Positions 26,940 through 34,886 of a DNA stretch of 34,886 bases are shown in pieces. Within the stretch, counting starts at the first letter, position 1, and every line of letters begins with the position of its first letter. The stretch is from FCB group bacterium (lineage in GTDB: Bacteria > Fidelibacterota > Marinisomatia > SCGC-AAA003-L08 > JACNLC01): positions 28,463 through 63,348 of the forward strand of contig JAADGM010000140.1 in assembly GCA_013152375.1 (NCBI GenBank). The letters are read 5' to 3'. The position numbers were made by a program, and so were the translations under genes. Below the pieces are notes generated by a model. The model saw nothing but the letters and a program-made list of their open reading frames with translations. It was not told where the DNA came from and searched no databases.

Positions 26940-26978
26940 CGGTTGGGTAAATTGCTTTTACCCGGTGACCCATAACCG
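26940..26978 (+). other. Structured leader before the BNR/dockerin gene
   Basis: GGGTAAA/TTTACCC (26945-26951 with 26957-26963) form a tight hairpin, and flanking CGGTT/AACCG (26940-26944 with 26974-26978) extend it with a 10-base bulge on the 3' side. It ends 26 bases before the ATG at 27005. There is no T tract after it, so it does not look like a terminator. Confidence 0.35.
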
Positions 26979-27004
26979 AAAAAACTTGAAATTCCAGGGA
27001 AAAT

Positions 27005-29473
27005 ATGAAAAATAAATTACTGCTATTCGGGGCAGTTGTAACTCTGATCTTCGCCAGTTACAGCTTAGTACAAGCTCTTAAAAAGCCTGCACATCCACCG
27101 GCGCCCACAGAAATTGTTCTCCGGAACCGGGAACGACAGGACTTCAAGCGGCAGCGGGAGGAATATATCGAGAGTATGCACAAAACGGCCCCCGGTACCG
27201 ACTGGCACCGGATTGATGCTGAAACCCGCAGGCAGAAATGGCTTGAGAAAACCGTTTTAAGGCAAATCTGGAAAAACAGCCATGAGCCGGATCTGGAAAA
27301 ACCCGCCTCCGTGCGCTTCGGCAATCGGGATATCGAAGGCACCTGGTCCGAACGGGGCAGTAATAACCAGTCGGGACGTATGCTGACAACCGCAGTGGAT
27401 TATGAAAACGGCCTGCTGTATTGCGCTTCGTCCGGCGGGAATATCTGGCGTGGCACTCTCGATGGTGAAAACTGGGAGTCCCTCACAGACTATTATCAGA
27501 TCAAGGGGATCAGCCTGCTGCGGTTCGTCAGTACGGCAACTGCAGACAGACTCCTCATCGGCACCAGGGGTCAGCATTTCTATTACAGCGACGACGAGGG
27601 CTTTACCATACAGGAGGCCGCCGGACTGGACAATCTGCAAAACTGGGGATGGACTCAGCGTGTCATCGTCAGAAATGACGACACTCACACAATTTACCTG
27701 CTGTCGACCGAATGGGATTACGCAGCCTGGCAGCAGATTTCAGTCCTGCGGAAATCCACCGATCAGGGCGGGAGTTTTCAGACGGTCTCGATTCTGACGG
27801 AAACCATGTCCGGCAGTTTTGACATCTGGACACCGCGCTATGCAGATGCGGGGGTTTATCTTCAGAATGATAATGAAATTTACAGTATAGGTGAAAATGA
27901 CCTTTTTTCACCCGTCGGCAGTATTCCTACGGCAAACTCGGGGGACAACCTGCTCACCGGTGGCATGAACGGTAATGCACCATTTCTGTACGCCCGGGTT
28001 GGGAATGACATCTTCTATTCGCCAAATGGAGGCCATGCCTGGCAATGGCAGAGTACGGCTCCCACGGGCACATTTATGAACAATAGCTTCAACTGCTCAA
28101 ATATAAACCCGCAGTATGTCTTCATCGCCGGTGTGGAACTATATAAAAGCAGTGACCATGGTGTCACCTGGCAGGTCGTCAACAATTGGTGGGAATATTA
28201 TGGTCAGGAATCCAACCGCCTCCATGCGGATATTCCTGAAATACGCTTTTTTATCACGCCAACAGGAGAGGAGGTGGCCTATGTAAGCACCGATGGGGGT
28301 GTTTATGAGTCTGATGATTATCTGCAGTCAGTCAATAATTTATCCCTCAACGGACTGGGGGTCAGTCAGTACTATTCTACCTACACCACACGCTTTGAAC
28401 CCTATCATGTTTACGCCGGAGCACAGGATCAGGGTTACCAGCGCAATCAGAATGATCAGGGGGGTATTCTGGATTTCGAGCAGGTGATCAGCGGAGATTA
28501 CGGTCATCTGGTCTCCGGAGATAACGGCGCCAGTATCTGGTGTGATTATCCGGGCTTTGTCCTGTTTTATCCAAATGCCACCTCCGGTTCAAACGGACTG
28601 ACCTGGGATTTTGTCGGTTCGGATTATCTGTGGCTGCCGCCTCTCCTGGCCGATCCTTTCGATCCTGAAGTTGCTTATCTCGCCGGCGGGGGCGTCGGTG
28701 GTAATCATATCATCAGGCTGGAGGCATCTGCCGGGTATATCGATTACCAGCAGCTGCCCTATGGTTTTGGCGGAACCGTCTCTGCCATGGCCATATCTCC
28801 CATCGATCAGGCTTACAGCTATGTACTCACAACGGAAGGCCAGTTTTATACCAGCGTGGACTATGGCGGTGAGTGGCAGCTGTCAACCGGGTTCAGCGGT
28901 CCGGGTTCGCATTATTTTTACGGATCCACCATCCATCCCTCCTCAACACAACTGGGCACCGTCTATATCGGCGGGAGCGGATATTCCAATCCGGCTGTTT
29001 ATTTGAGTGAGGATAACGGGATTACCTTCACCCCGATTACAGATGGATTGCCCGGCACACTGGTCTTTGAACTGGCAGCTACGGAAGATGAAAGCATCCT
29101 GTTTGCCGCTACCGAAGCAGGCCCTTACGGCTATGTTCCGGATGAAGGGGTCTGGTACGACCTGGCCGGAATTTTCGCCCCCGATCAGACCTACTGGTCG
29201 GTGGATTATATACCGCAGATCGCCACCGCCCGCTTCGGCACTTACGGAAGAGGAATCTGGGATTTCACGCTGGAGGGCTTCTATTGGATTGAACCCGGAG
29301 ACGTGAATCAGGATGATATCATCAATGTCATGGATGTAATTATCGTTATCAATATTATTCTGGAAAATACGGACCCCTCTGATGAAATGCTGTTTGCCGC
29401 GGATGTTAATGCCGACGGGAATGTGAATATTCAGGATATCATCCTCATCGTGAACATCATTTTGCATCTCTGA
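27005..29473 (+). CDS. Secreted BNR/sortilin-like beta-propeller protein with dockerin
   Basis: 822 residues: signal peptide (1-24), a basic linker, then repeated Asp-box blades (for example YSDDEGFTI, STDQGGSFQ, KSSDHGVTWQV, TSVDYGGEWQL, LSEDNGITFTP), giving a VPS10/sortilin or WD40/YVTN/BNR-type propeller. Residues 765-822 hold two dockerin-like repeats (GDVNQDDIINVMD and ADVNADGNVNIQD), each followed by a very Ile-rich helix. Such propellers bind or hydrolyse glycans or peptides; no sialidase active-site set is clear, so the function is open. The dockerin matches those of the GH53 and C15-like proteins and points to a shared surface or export route. The gene is preceded by a structured leader. 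Confidence 0.85.
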   Translation: MKNKLLLFGAVVTLIFASYSLVQALKKPAHPPAPTEIVLRNRERQDFKRQREEYIESMHKTAPGTDWHRIDAETRRQKWLEKTVLRQIWKNSHEPDLEKPASVRFGNRDIEGTWSERGSNNQSGRMLTTAVDYENGLLYCASSGGNIWRGTLDGENWESLTDYYQIKGISLLRFVSTATADRLLIGTRGQHFYYSDDEGFTIQEAAGLDNLQNWGWTQRVIVRNDDTHTIYLLSTEWDYAAWQQISVLRKSTDQGGSFQTVSILTETMSGSFDIWTPRYADAGVYLQNDNEIYSIGENDLFSPVGSIPTANSGDNLLTGGMNGNAPFLYARVGNDIFYSPNGGHAWQWQSTAPTGTFMNNSFNCSNINPQYVFIAGVELYKSSDHGVTWQVVNNWWEYYGQESNRLHADIPEIRFFITPTGEEVAYVSTDGGVYESDDYLQSVNNLSLNGLGVSQYYSTYTTRFEPYHVYAGAQDQGYQRNQNDQGGILDFEQVISGDYGHLVSGDNGASIWCDYPGFVLFYPNATSGSNGLTWDFVGSDYLWLPPLLADPFDPEVAYLAGGGVGGNHIIRLEASAGYIDYQQLPYGFGGTVSAMAISPIDQAYSYVLTTEGQFYTSVDYGGEWQLSTGFSGPGSHYFYGSTIHPSSTQLGTVYIGGSGYSNPAVYLSEDNGITFTPITDGLPGTLVFELAATEDESILFAATEAGPYGYVPDEGVWYDLAGIFAPDQTYWSVDYIPQIATARFGTYGRGIWDFTLEGFYWIEPGDVNQDDIINVMDVIIVINIILENTDPSDEMLFAADVNADGNVNIQDIILIVNIILHL

Positions 29474-29598
29474 CAATGAGTTTTCAGCAGCCCCGGAGCC
29501 TGACCAGTTAGGATACGGTTCTGCAAAAAACGGATTAAATATTAAAAAGGATTAACCATCGTTACTATTCTTACTGAGAACGACCTGAGTAAACTGCA

Positions 29599-30177
29599 AT
29601 GCAGAAGCTGATCAAGATAATTCAGGCGGAAGCCAGTCATATCGGAGGAGGTATCCTCAAAGTTGACAGTTTCATCAACCATCAGATCCTGCCGGAGCTG
29701 ACCTATGAGATGGGGACTGCTTTCGTTGAGAAATTTCGCGCCAGGGGAATTGTAAACATTACCCGGGTACTCACAGCTGAGGTCAGTGGTATCGCCTCTG
29801 CACTGGCTACAGCCCAGGTGCTGAAAGTCCCTCTGGTTTTCGCCCGAAAGCGTAAACCCGTTACGATGTCCGAAGCCTGTTATAAGGCGGAGACCTTCAG
29901 CCCCACAAAAAATGAGAAAGTCGAGCTCCGCGTTTCAAGTGAATTTCTTTCCGGCAGTGACAGGGTGATCATTATCGATGACTTTTTAGCCTCGGCAAAG
30001 ACTGTTCTGGCACTGGCTGAAATAGTACGGTTGAGCGGGGCCGGTTTGCTGGGTGTGGGCTGTGTGATCGAAAAAGTTTTTGCGGAAGGTCGTGAAAAAC
30101 TGGCCGCCCTGCAGGTTCCGGTTGTAACCCTGGCCAAAATTGACCTGGTGGACGGCAAAATCAGGGCCTTTCAGTAG
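29599..30177 (+). CDS. xpt: Xanthine phosphoribosyltransferase
   Basis: Salvages xanthine to XMP with PRPP. 192 residues; the N-terminal ILKVDSFINHQILP (19-32) is the Xpt signature, ARKRKP (82-87) precedes the flexible loop, and VIIIDDFLASAKT (123-135) is the PRPP-binding loop. The chain length is usual for Xpt. No purine riboswitch consensus is visible in the 125 bases upstream. The permease start follows the stop immediately (TAGATG), so the two are translated from one message. Confidence 0.92.
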   Translation: MQKLIKIIQAEASHIGGGILKVDSFINHQILPELTYEMGTAFVEKFRARGIVNITRVLTAEVSGIASALATAQVLKVPLVFARKRKPVTMSEACYKAETFSPTKNEKVELRVSSEFLSGSDRVIIIDDFLASAKTVLALAEIVRLSGAGLLGVGCVIEKVFAEGREKLAALQVPVVTLAKIDLVDGKIRAFQ

Positions 30178-31578
30178 ATGAAAAGAGTCCTCGGTCTCTG
30201 GGATCTGGTGCTGCTGAACATTACGGCCATCGTGGGTCTGCGCTGGATTTCGCTGGCCGCGGCCGGTGGGAATACGTCCATCCTGCTCTGGGGAATGGCC
30301 CTGGTGTTTTTCTTCATCCCTCAGGCATTTGCCGTGAGTGAACTCACCAGTAAATACCCGGGCGAAGGCGGCATTTACATCTGGGTAAAGGAAGCCTTCG
30401 GAGATTTTCACGGTTTTCTTGCCGGCTGGTGCTACTGGACGAACAACCTGGTGTATTTCCCGAACCTGCTGGTCTATATTGCAGGGATCTCCGTCTTCAC
30501 AATGGGCAGCGGTTATGAGGCTGTCGGGGAAAGTAAACTCTATATTCTGCTCTTTTCTTTGTCCACGCTGTGGATCGTCATGCTGTTCAACATTCTGGGA
30601 ATGAAACTCGGCCGCTGGGTCAATAATATCGGCGGACTCGGAACCTGGCTGACGGGCTCGATTCTCATCCTCTTCGGCATTATTGCCGTCATAAAATACG
30701 GAGCCGCCAATCCGATGACGGGCTCCAGTTTTATAGGCGGCATTTTCACGTTTGATAAGCTCAAATTCTGGGCGGCCATGTGCTTTGGCTTTTCCGGACT
30801 GGAGTTGGCCTCGCTGCTGGCAGGTGAAGTGCGGGACCCTGCTAGAAACATTCCCCGGGCGATCGTCCTTTCGGGTATAGCCATCGCGGTCATTTATATC
30901 CTTGGAACCGTAGCCCTGCGAATTGCCCTGCCGGGTGAGCAGATCAGCATCATCAGCGGGTTTTTGCAGGGTGTGGCGGCAGTCGGAACCAAACTCGGGA
31001 TGGGCTGGTCCGTCAATCTGCTGGCCCTCCTCATCACGATGGGGGGAATCGGTGGTTTAATGGCCTGGTTCACCGCCGCGGCCCGGCTGCCTTTCGTGGC
31101 CGGTGTGGACCGCTATCTGCCACAAGGCTTCGGGAAGCTCCATCCGAAATACGGCTCGCCCTATATCGCCATTCTCATTCAGGGAGTGATTGCATCCCTG
31201 TTCATCCTCATGAGCTTTGCCGGTTCCACCGTTGAGCAGGCTTATACAATTTTATTGGATACCACTCTGCTGGTATATTTTCTGCCCTACGCCTACATGT
31301 TTCTGGCCTATGTGATCCTGCGCCGCAGAGACGGACATCCGCCGGGTAAACTGACGCTTCCTAAAAATAACGCTCTCGCCGGATTATTGGGTCTCAGCGG
31401 ATTGCTGACCACACTGATCGCCATTGCCCTTTCGGTCATACCGGATCCGGAGACCGGAAGTCCTCTGATCTTTGAGTTAAAAGTCGTGGGTGGATTTTTA
31501 CTGTTTGTGCTGGCAGGCAGCATTATTTTTAAAACCAGGGCTGTAAATGTCCCTGTACAAAAAAGTGATCATGAATAA
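30178..31578 (+). CDS. APC-superfamily amino acid permease
   Basis: 466 residues with about 12 membrane helices. The first helices show LLNITAIVGLRWISLAAAGG and the SELTSKYPGEGGIYIWVKEAFGD segment (about 57-79) typical of the glutamate/GABA-antiporter-like branch of APC transporters. FGFSGLELASLLAGEVRDPARN (about 202-223) is the conserved consensus of helix 6 and its following loop. The substrate is not determinable. Its start abuts the xpt stop, which raises the possibility of a purine- or nucleotide-linked substrate, but the sequence is an amino acid permease. The last 8 bases overlap the PAP2 gene. Confidence 0.88.
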   Translation: MKRVLGLWDLVLLNITAIVGLRWISLAAAGGNTSILLWGMALVFFFIPQAFAVSELTSKYPGEGGIYIWVKEAFGDFHGFLAGWCYWTNNLVYFPNLLVYIAGISVFTMGSGYEAVGESKLYILLFSLSTLWIVMLFNILGMKLGRWVNNIGGLGTWLTGSILILFGIIAVIKYGAANPMTGSSFIGGIFTFDKLKFWAAMCFGFSGLELASLLAGEVRDPARNIPRAIVLSGIAIAVIYILGTVALRIALPGEQISIISGFLQGVAAVGTKLGMGWSVNLLALLITMGGIGGLMAWFTAAARLPFVAGVDRYLPQGFGKLHPKYGSPYIAILIQGVIASLFILMSFAGSTVEQAYTILLDTTLLVYFLPYAYMFLAYVILRRRDGHPPGKLTLPKNNALAGLLGLSGLLTTLIAIALSVIPDPETGSPLIFELKVVGGFLLFVLAGSIIFKTRAVNVPVQKSDHE

Positions 31579-32383
31579 AAATTTCCGGATTAATATGCCC
31601 GGTTTCCTCCGTCGATGTTTCCCGCTCGTCCTGCTGCTGGTCGCAGTGAGCCCGGTCCGGGGCGCTTTAGGTTTAAGTTCGGCAAAAACCTTTTCCCTGA
31701 CCCCTGAAAAGCAGGTCTATTGGATAGGCAGTACTTTACTCACTGCCGCCTGCATTTATACTTTTGATGAGCAGATCAACCGCTATTACGCCAGCCCCCG
31801 GAACGGCCTTCTCTATGACCTCGGGAAGGGAATGTCTGACCTGACACAATTCTACGGCGCCAACAATGCCCGGGTGGCCTACTTTTATGCCGGACTGACC
31901 TCTGCTTTCTATGCCGGCGGCTGGCTCAGCGGGAACGAGCGAATGAAACACACCTCTCTGCTGCTGACGCGGTCGATGGTCTATACTCTGGCGGCAACTT
32001 TCGGAACCAAAATGATCATCGGCCGGGCCCGCCCCGGGATGAAGCAGGGAGCCCATGAGTTTTACTGGTTTGAGTTCAGCAAGCTGAAAGAGCGCCGTTC
32101 CTTTTTATCCGGGCATACTGCCACGGCCTTCGCCCTGATGACGGTCCTGGCCCGGGAGTACCCCAAAGCCCAAATCCCGGCCTATCTGTTTGCTGTGTGT
32201 GTGGGCGCCCAGCGCATCGTCACCGGGGAACACTGGGCTTCGGATGTGATCGTCGGAGGGCTCACCGGCTACTGGATCGGGAAAGCCGTCACGGCCCATC
32301 GGTCCGGGGGAAAAGCTGAATCCCGCACATCCCTCACTCCGTACATTTTCCCGGGTTACCTCGGGGTTACGATCTACTTTTAG
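31571..32383 (+). CDS. Membrane-associated PAP2 (type 2 phosphatidic acid phosphatase) protein
   Basis: 270 residues from the ATG at 31571, which opens a clean signal peptide (MNKNFR to about residue 31) and overlaps the permease stop by 8 bases; an ATG at 31547 adds eight residues. The three phosphatase motifs are complete: K147 with R154-P155 (KMIIGRARP), SGH with H182, and R215 with H221 and D225 (RIVTGEHWASD). Members dephosphorylate lipid phosphates such as phosphatidic acid or undecaprenyl-PP. Only a few membrane segments are evident (around residues 50-70, 105-125 and 180-240), and the N-terminal leader suggests an outer-face location. Confidence 0.9.
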   Translation: MNKNFRINMPGFLRRCFPLVLLLVAVSPVRGALGLSSAKTFSLTPEKQVYWIGSTLLTAACIYTFDEQINRYYASPRNGLLYDLGKGMSDLTQFYGANNARVAYFYAGLTSAFYAGGWLSGNERMKHTSLLLTRSMVYTLAATFGTKMIIGRARPGMKQGAHEFYWFEFSKLKERRSFLSGHTATAFALMTVLAREYPKAQIPAYLFAVCVGAQRIVTGEHWASDVIVGGLTGYWIGKAVTAHRSGGKAESRTSLTPYIFPGYLGVTIYF

Positions 32384-32450
32384 ATGAGATATGGGATGAC
32401 ACCAGACAGAATATTGTCTCCCGCCGCTGGTAATAACAGGAATTTCTGAC

Positions 32451-33374
32451 CTGCAGGGTCTTCCCTATATCGGTGAACTCGCCGCGCTGGGCACCGCTCT
32501 CTGCTGGACTTTCGGGTCACAGTTTTTCGAGGCCGCCGGAACCCGGATAGGCGTTCTGCCTGTCAATCTGCTGCGGCTGGTGATGGCCTTTGTTTTCTTT
32601 GCAGTGCTGTCTCAGAGCATCACCGGTGCACCTGTACCACTCGACCTTTCGTCACATGCCTGGGTCTGGCTGGGCTTATCCGGGATCATTGGCTTCGCTC
32701 TTGGAGATATGTTTTTATTCCGGGCCTTTGTGGAAATCGGTCCCCGAATATCCATGCTGATCATGACGTTATCAGCCCCCCTGTCCGCCATCTTCGGTTT
32801 GTCTTTTCTGCACGAGCAGTATTCACCGCTGCAGTGGGTCGGGATGTTAGTGACGCTCTCAGGGGTTGGCTGGGTCATTCTGGAACGTCCCGGCTCCCCT
32901 AGAGGCAAACGGAAGGTTCGTGTTCTGACCCGGAGCGGTTTGCTGGCTGCATTTTTGGGTGCGGTGGGACAGGCCGGCGGCTATGTGCTCAGTAAATACG
33001 GCATGCAGGACAACGGGCAATTTCTGGACCCGTTTGTTGCCACACAGATCCGTGTCATCGCCGGAATTCTAGGATTTCTGGTAATCCTTTCAATCAGAAA
33101 AGGCTGGAAAGACGTATATCGGGCGCTTCGGCATAAAGCCGCCCTGGGATATCTCACTGCCGGAGCCTTTCTGGGCCCCTTTCTCGGTGTCTCCCTGTCG
33201 CTGCTGGCTCTGCATTACATCACCGCCGGGATTGCCGCCACCATCACCTCGCTGGTACCTATTTTTATAATTCCTTCCGTAATCTTCATCGGTAAAGAAC
33301 ATGTCTCTCACAGGGCAATGATGGGCGCCGCCATCGCCGTTGCCGGGGTTGTACTGTTAACGCTGACAAATTAG
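32451..33374 (+). CDS. DMT/EamA-family transporter with non-canonical start
   Basis: Ten-helix drug/metabolite exporter family, two EamA repeats. The first ATG/GTG in frame is at 32580/32583, which would delete the first helix. The frame is open from 32400, and translation just upstream gives LPYIGELAALGTALCWTFGS and then FFEAAGTRIGVLPVNLLRL, a typical EamA helix 1 and loop. No ATG, GTG or TTG occurs in 32400-32579. CTG at 32451 has AGGA 9 bases before it and is my best start (307 residues); ATT at 32442 is an alternative. The two-repeat layout and GDMFLFRAFVEIGPR segment support the family. An assembly error at the start is also possible. Confidence 0.75.
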   Translation: MQGLPYIGELAALGTALCWTFGSQFFEAAGTRIGVLPVNLLRLVMAFVFFAVLSQSITGAPVPLDLSSHAWVWLGLSGIIGFALGDMFLFRAFVEIGPRISMLIMTLSAPLSAIFGLSFLHEQYSPLQWVGMLVTLSGVGWVILERPGSPRGKRKVRVLTRSGLLAAFLGAVGQAGGYVLSKYGMQDNGQFLDPFVATQIRVIAGILGFLVILSIRKGWKDVYRALRHKAALGYLTAGAFLGPFLGVSLSLLALHYITAGIAATITSLVPIFIIPSVIFIGKEHVSHRAMMGAAIAVAGVVLLTLTN

Positions 33375-33386
33375 GAGAATTTATAT

Positions 33387-34619
33387 TTATTCCTGTCTTG
33401 ACGGAATGTCCCTTACATCCCGTTGCGCGGTTTTGAGCCGCTCACGGGCCAGGGTACAATATTTTTCGGAGATATCAATCCCCAGGTAATGACGCCCCAG
33501 CGCCATGGCCACCGCCGTCGTTGTGCCCACACCATTGAAGGGGTCCAGGATGATATCATTCCGATAGCTGAAGAGTTTCAGCACGCGGCGTACCAGTTCC
33601 TCCGGGAACATGGCCGGATGCCCCATCTCTTTCATCTTCCTTTCAGGGGCGATGGACCATTTTGCCACGACCCACGATTTAAACTCCTCGTCGGTGATAT
33701 CAATATCGTCCCGACGGCCGGTTTTTTTTAGATCGCCTTTGCAGAAAATTTCCAGAAATTCCCAGGTATATTTCAGATAGGGACTGGCAGGACTTTTCCA
33801 ACTGCCCCAGGCTGTATATTTACAGTTGTAATTATTTTTTTCCCAGAGGATCTCACCCTTCCAGATCAGCTTCTCATCCAGAAAAAACCGGCTGATCATG
33901 TGATGGGTGGGAATATAATCGGAAAACAGCGGTTGGATATTTACGATGATCCGACCACCGAATTTCAGGACGCGTACACACTCCCTGAAGATGCTGAACA
34001 GCTTTTCAAAATACCGCTCCCAGAAATGCTCGTCCTGCTGCTGGTGATATTCAAGCCCGAAATTATAGGGCGGTGAGGTGAATACCAGATCGATGCAGTT
34101 CTCCGGCAGCTGCCGCAGAATTTTCAGGCTGTCTCCGCAGATGATCTGATCGCGGAACGGTCCGGGGAGATTCCGGTTCTCTTTTGAAAAGTCATTGTCT
34201 CTGGCATAATAATATTTGCCGCGATTTTCTTCCTTGGCTTTGCGGTTACGAACTTTGCGTTCCTTGTTATAATCCACATAAATTCGTTTCTTCCCGTTGA
34301 TGCCGTAACTGCGGATTGCCTCGATTTCATTTTTGATCACCTGCAGATAGGTCTCACAGCCGGGAGCAATTATTCCCCCGAATTTTTCAAGATCAATTTT
34401 ATTCAGATGGACCTTCAGGGCCTGCTCTTCAATCTCGAGATATAGATCGTCCCGGGCGATACAGCGATTTACCGCTTCCACCAGACGCTTGAGCTGCCGG
34501 AGGTCTTCAGGCTGAAAGCTGATGTCGATTATTTTATAACGGATGTCTTTTTCCACCTCTAAATTTAAGCAGGGCAGATCACTCAGGAGAGTGAAATCCT
34601 TGTGCACTTTTTCATTCAC
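33387..34619 (-). CDS. Beta-class DNA methyltransferase (N4-cytosine or N6-adenine)
   Basis: 410 residues. The catalytic motif IV TSPPY is at 181-185 and the AdoMet-binding motif I DPFNGVGTT at 359-367, i.e. IV before I with a ~170-residue target-recognition stretch between, the circularly permuted beta order. SPPY favours N4-cytosine but does not exclude N6-adenine. The first ~155 residues are an extra, charged N-terminal domain I do not recognise. The GTG start has no own ribosome site but overlaps the end of a short leader frame (GTGA). No restriction gene is visible in the downstream neighbour or in the bases upstream, so it may be an orphan or have its partner beyond the window. Confidence 0.88.
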   Translation of the reverse strand: MNEKVHKDFTLLSDLPCLNLEVEKDIRYKIIDISFQPEDLRQLKRLVEAVNRCIARDDLYLEIEEQALKVHLNKIDLEKFGGIIAPGCETYLQVIKNEIEAIRSYGINGKKRIYVDYNKERKVRNRKAKEENRGKYYYARDNDFSKENRNLPGPFRDQIICGDSLKILRQLPENCIDLVFTSPPYNFGLEYHQQQDEHFWERYFEKLFSIFRECVRVLKFGGRIIVNIQPLFSDYIPTHHMISRFFLDEKLIWKGEILWEKNNYNCKYTAWGSWKSPASPYLKYTWEFLEIFCKGDLKKTGRRDDIDITDEEFKSWVVAKWSIAPERKMKEMGHPAMFPEELVRRVLKLFSYRNDIILDPFNGVGTTTAVAMALGRHYLGIDISEKYCTLARERLKTAQRDVRDIPSRQE

Positions 34620-34672
34620 GCAGAACAGCAGTGCAATGAGCGGTAGAAAGGTATTTTCTTCATGATTCTCAT
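34616..34672 (-). CDS. Short leader frame coupled to the methyltransferase start
   Basis: An 18-codon frame, MRIMKKIPFYRSLHCCSA, with a well-placed AGGA (inside AAGGAAAAGGAAA) 7 bases before the ATG. Its TGA overlaps the methyltransferase GTG as GTGA. This looks like a translated leader for coupling; it could also be chance, since the methyltransferase frame itself stays open about 75 bases upstream without an ordinary start codon. Confidence 0.35.
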   Translation of the reverse strand: MRIMKKIPFYRSLHCCSA

Positions 34673-34886
34673 ACTGCTTTCCTTTTCCTTCTACGTTTCG
34701 TTACGCCGGGTAAATCCCCCGACAACTTGCGCTGTTAATTTAAAACTCTGAACCCTTCAACTCTGACCCTCATTTTCTGAATCACGCCCGCCACCCTTTA
34801 AGCTGTCAGGTAAACCCGCCGCTGCAAAGCATCGTCGGGCAGGCCCCCTCAGTAGGGGGAGAAAAGCTGATGAAGGATATTCAACC
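34673..34886. other. Non-coding end of the window with a small hairpin
   Basis: I find no gene, tRNA or terminator here. A hairpin CCCCCT-CAGT-AGGGGG is at 34844-34859, in a C/G-richer stretch unlike the AT-rich spacers elsewhere. The region probably carries the promoter of the methyltransferase message, but no convincing -35/-10 pair is seen. Confidence 0.4.

Noticed and set aside
29474-29598. Purine riboswitch upstream of xpt
   Set aside because: The conserved loop and junction bases of the purine aptamer are not present in the 125-base spacer.
33387-34619. A complete restriction-modification system
   Set aside because: Only the methyltransferase is present; the gene on one side is a DMT transporter and the other side is non-coding to the window end.

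Overview
The window reads as one contiguous piece of a bacterial chromosome of roughly even base composition, with dense, mostly operonic genes and no tRNA, rRNA, CRISPR array, transposase or phage gene that I can see. Three unrelated secreted proteins end in Ile-rich, dockerin-like Ca-binding repeats (GDVN.D..INV.D-type). A complete-looking System I cytochrome c maturation operon, a PEP-synthase-like ATP-grasp protein with receiver domains, and NrfJ-like OB-fold lipoprotein architecture are also present. Together these suggest a member of the FCB superphylum or a neighbour (Neomarinimicrobiota/Calditrichota-like). That placement is an inference from domain style, not a phylogeny.

Layout. (1) 8-6620, minus strand: aldo/keto reductase, YihY-type membrane protein with a winged-helix tail, GH53 galactanase with dockerin, cupin, biotin ligase (birA), type III pantothenate kinase (coaX) and a TPR protein. 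birA and coaX overlap and serve cofactor supply. (2) 6778-8673, plus strand: a secreted purple-acid-phosphatase-like metallophosphoesterase. (3) 8713-15683, minus strand: ccmE-ccmF-ccmH-(zinc-ribbon, CcmI-like)-ccmA-ccmB-ccmC-ccmD, then a dockerin-bearing pyroglutamyl-peptidase-like protein. Most junctions are TAATG or ATGA overlaps. The 33-residue ccmD is easy to overlook. (4) 15856-18432, minus strand: acetate transporter (satP) and acetyl-CoA synthetase (acs), closed by a strong intrinsic terminator. A 355-base AT-rich divergent control region follows. (5) 18788-21781, plus strand: 997-residue pseudo-receiver/receiver/PPDK_N protein. (6) 21959-23331, minus strand: alpha/beta hydrolase and a single-domain asparaginase-like protein. 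(7) 23593-33374, plus strand: OB-fold lipoprotein with a terminator, CxxCH haem-binding protein, PutP-like symporter, small excisionase-type HTH protein, BNR/sortilin-like dockerin protein, xanthine phosphoribosyltransferase, APC permease, PAP2 phosphatase and a DMT/EamA transporter. (8) 33387-34619, minus strand: beta-class DNA methyltransferase without a visible restriction partner, preceded by a short translated-looking leader.

How the parts may work together. Acetate is taken up (SatP) and activated (Acs), and the divergent PPDK_N protein may link this to PEP/pyruvate metabolism. The ccm operon would haem-load c-type cytochromes, one candidate being the CxxCH protein at 24604. The dockerin proteins form an outer-surface or secreted set (galactan degradation, peptidase-like, beta-propeller).

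The most unusual observations are: a CcmE with CxxxY in place of HxxxY in an operon that still encodes a CcmH-like protein with an adjacent Cys-Cys; a pyroglutamyl-peptidase fold with Ser at the catalytic Cys position fused to a dockerin; a DMT transporter whose first helix is encoded upstream of any ATG/GTG/TTG; and the receiver-PPDK_N chimera without a swivelling His domain. No clearly new defence or mobile system is visible.
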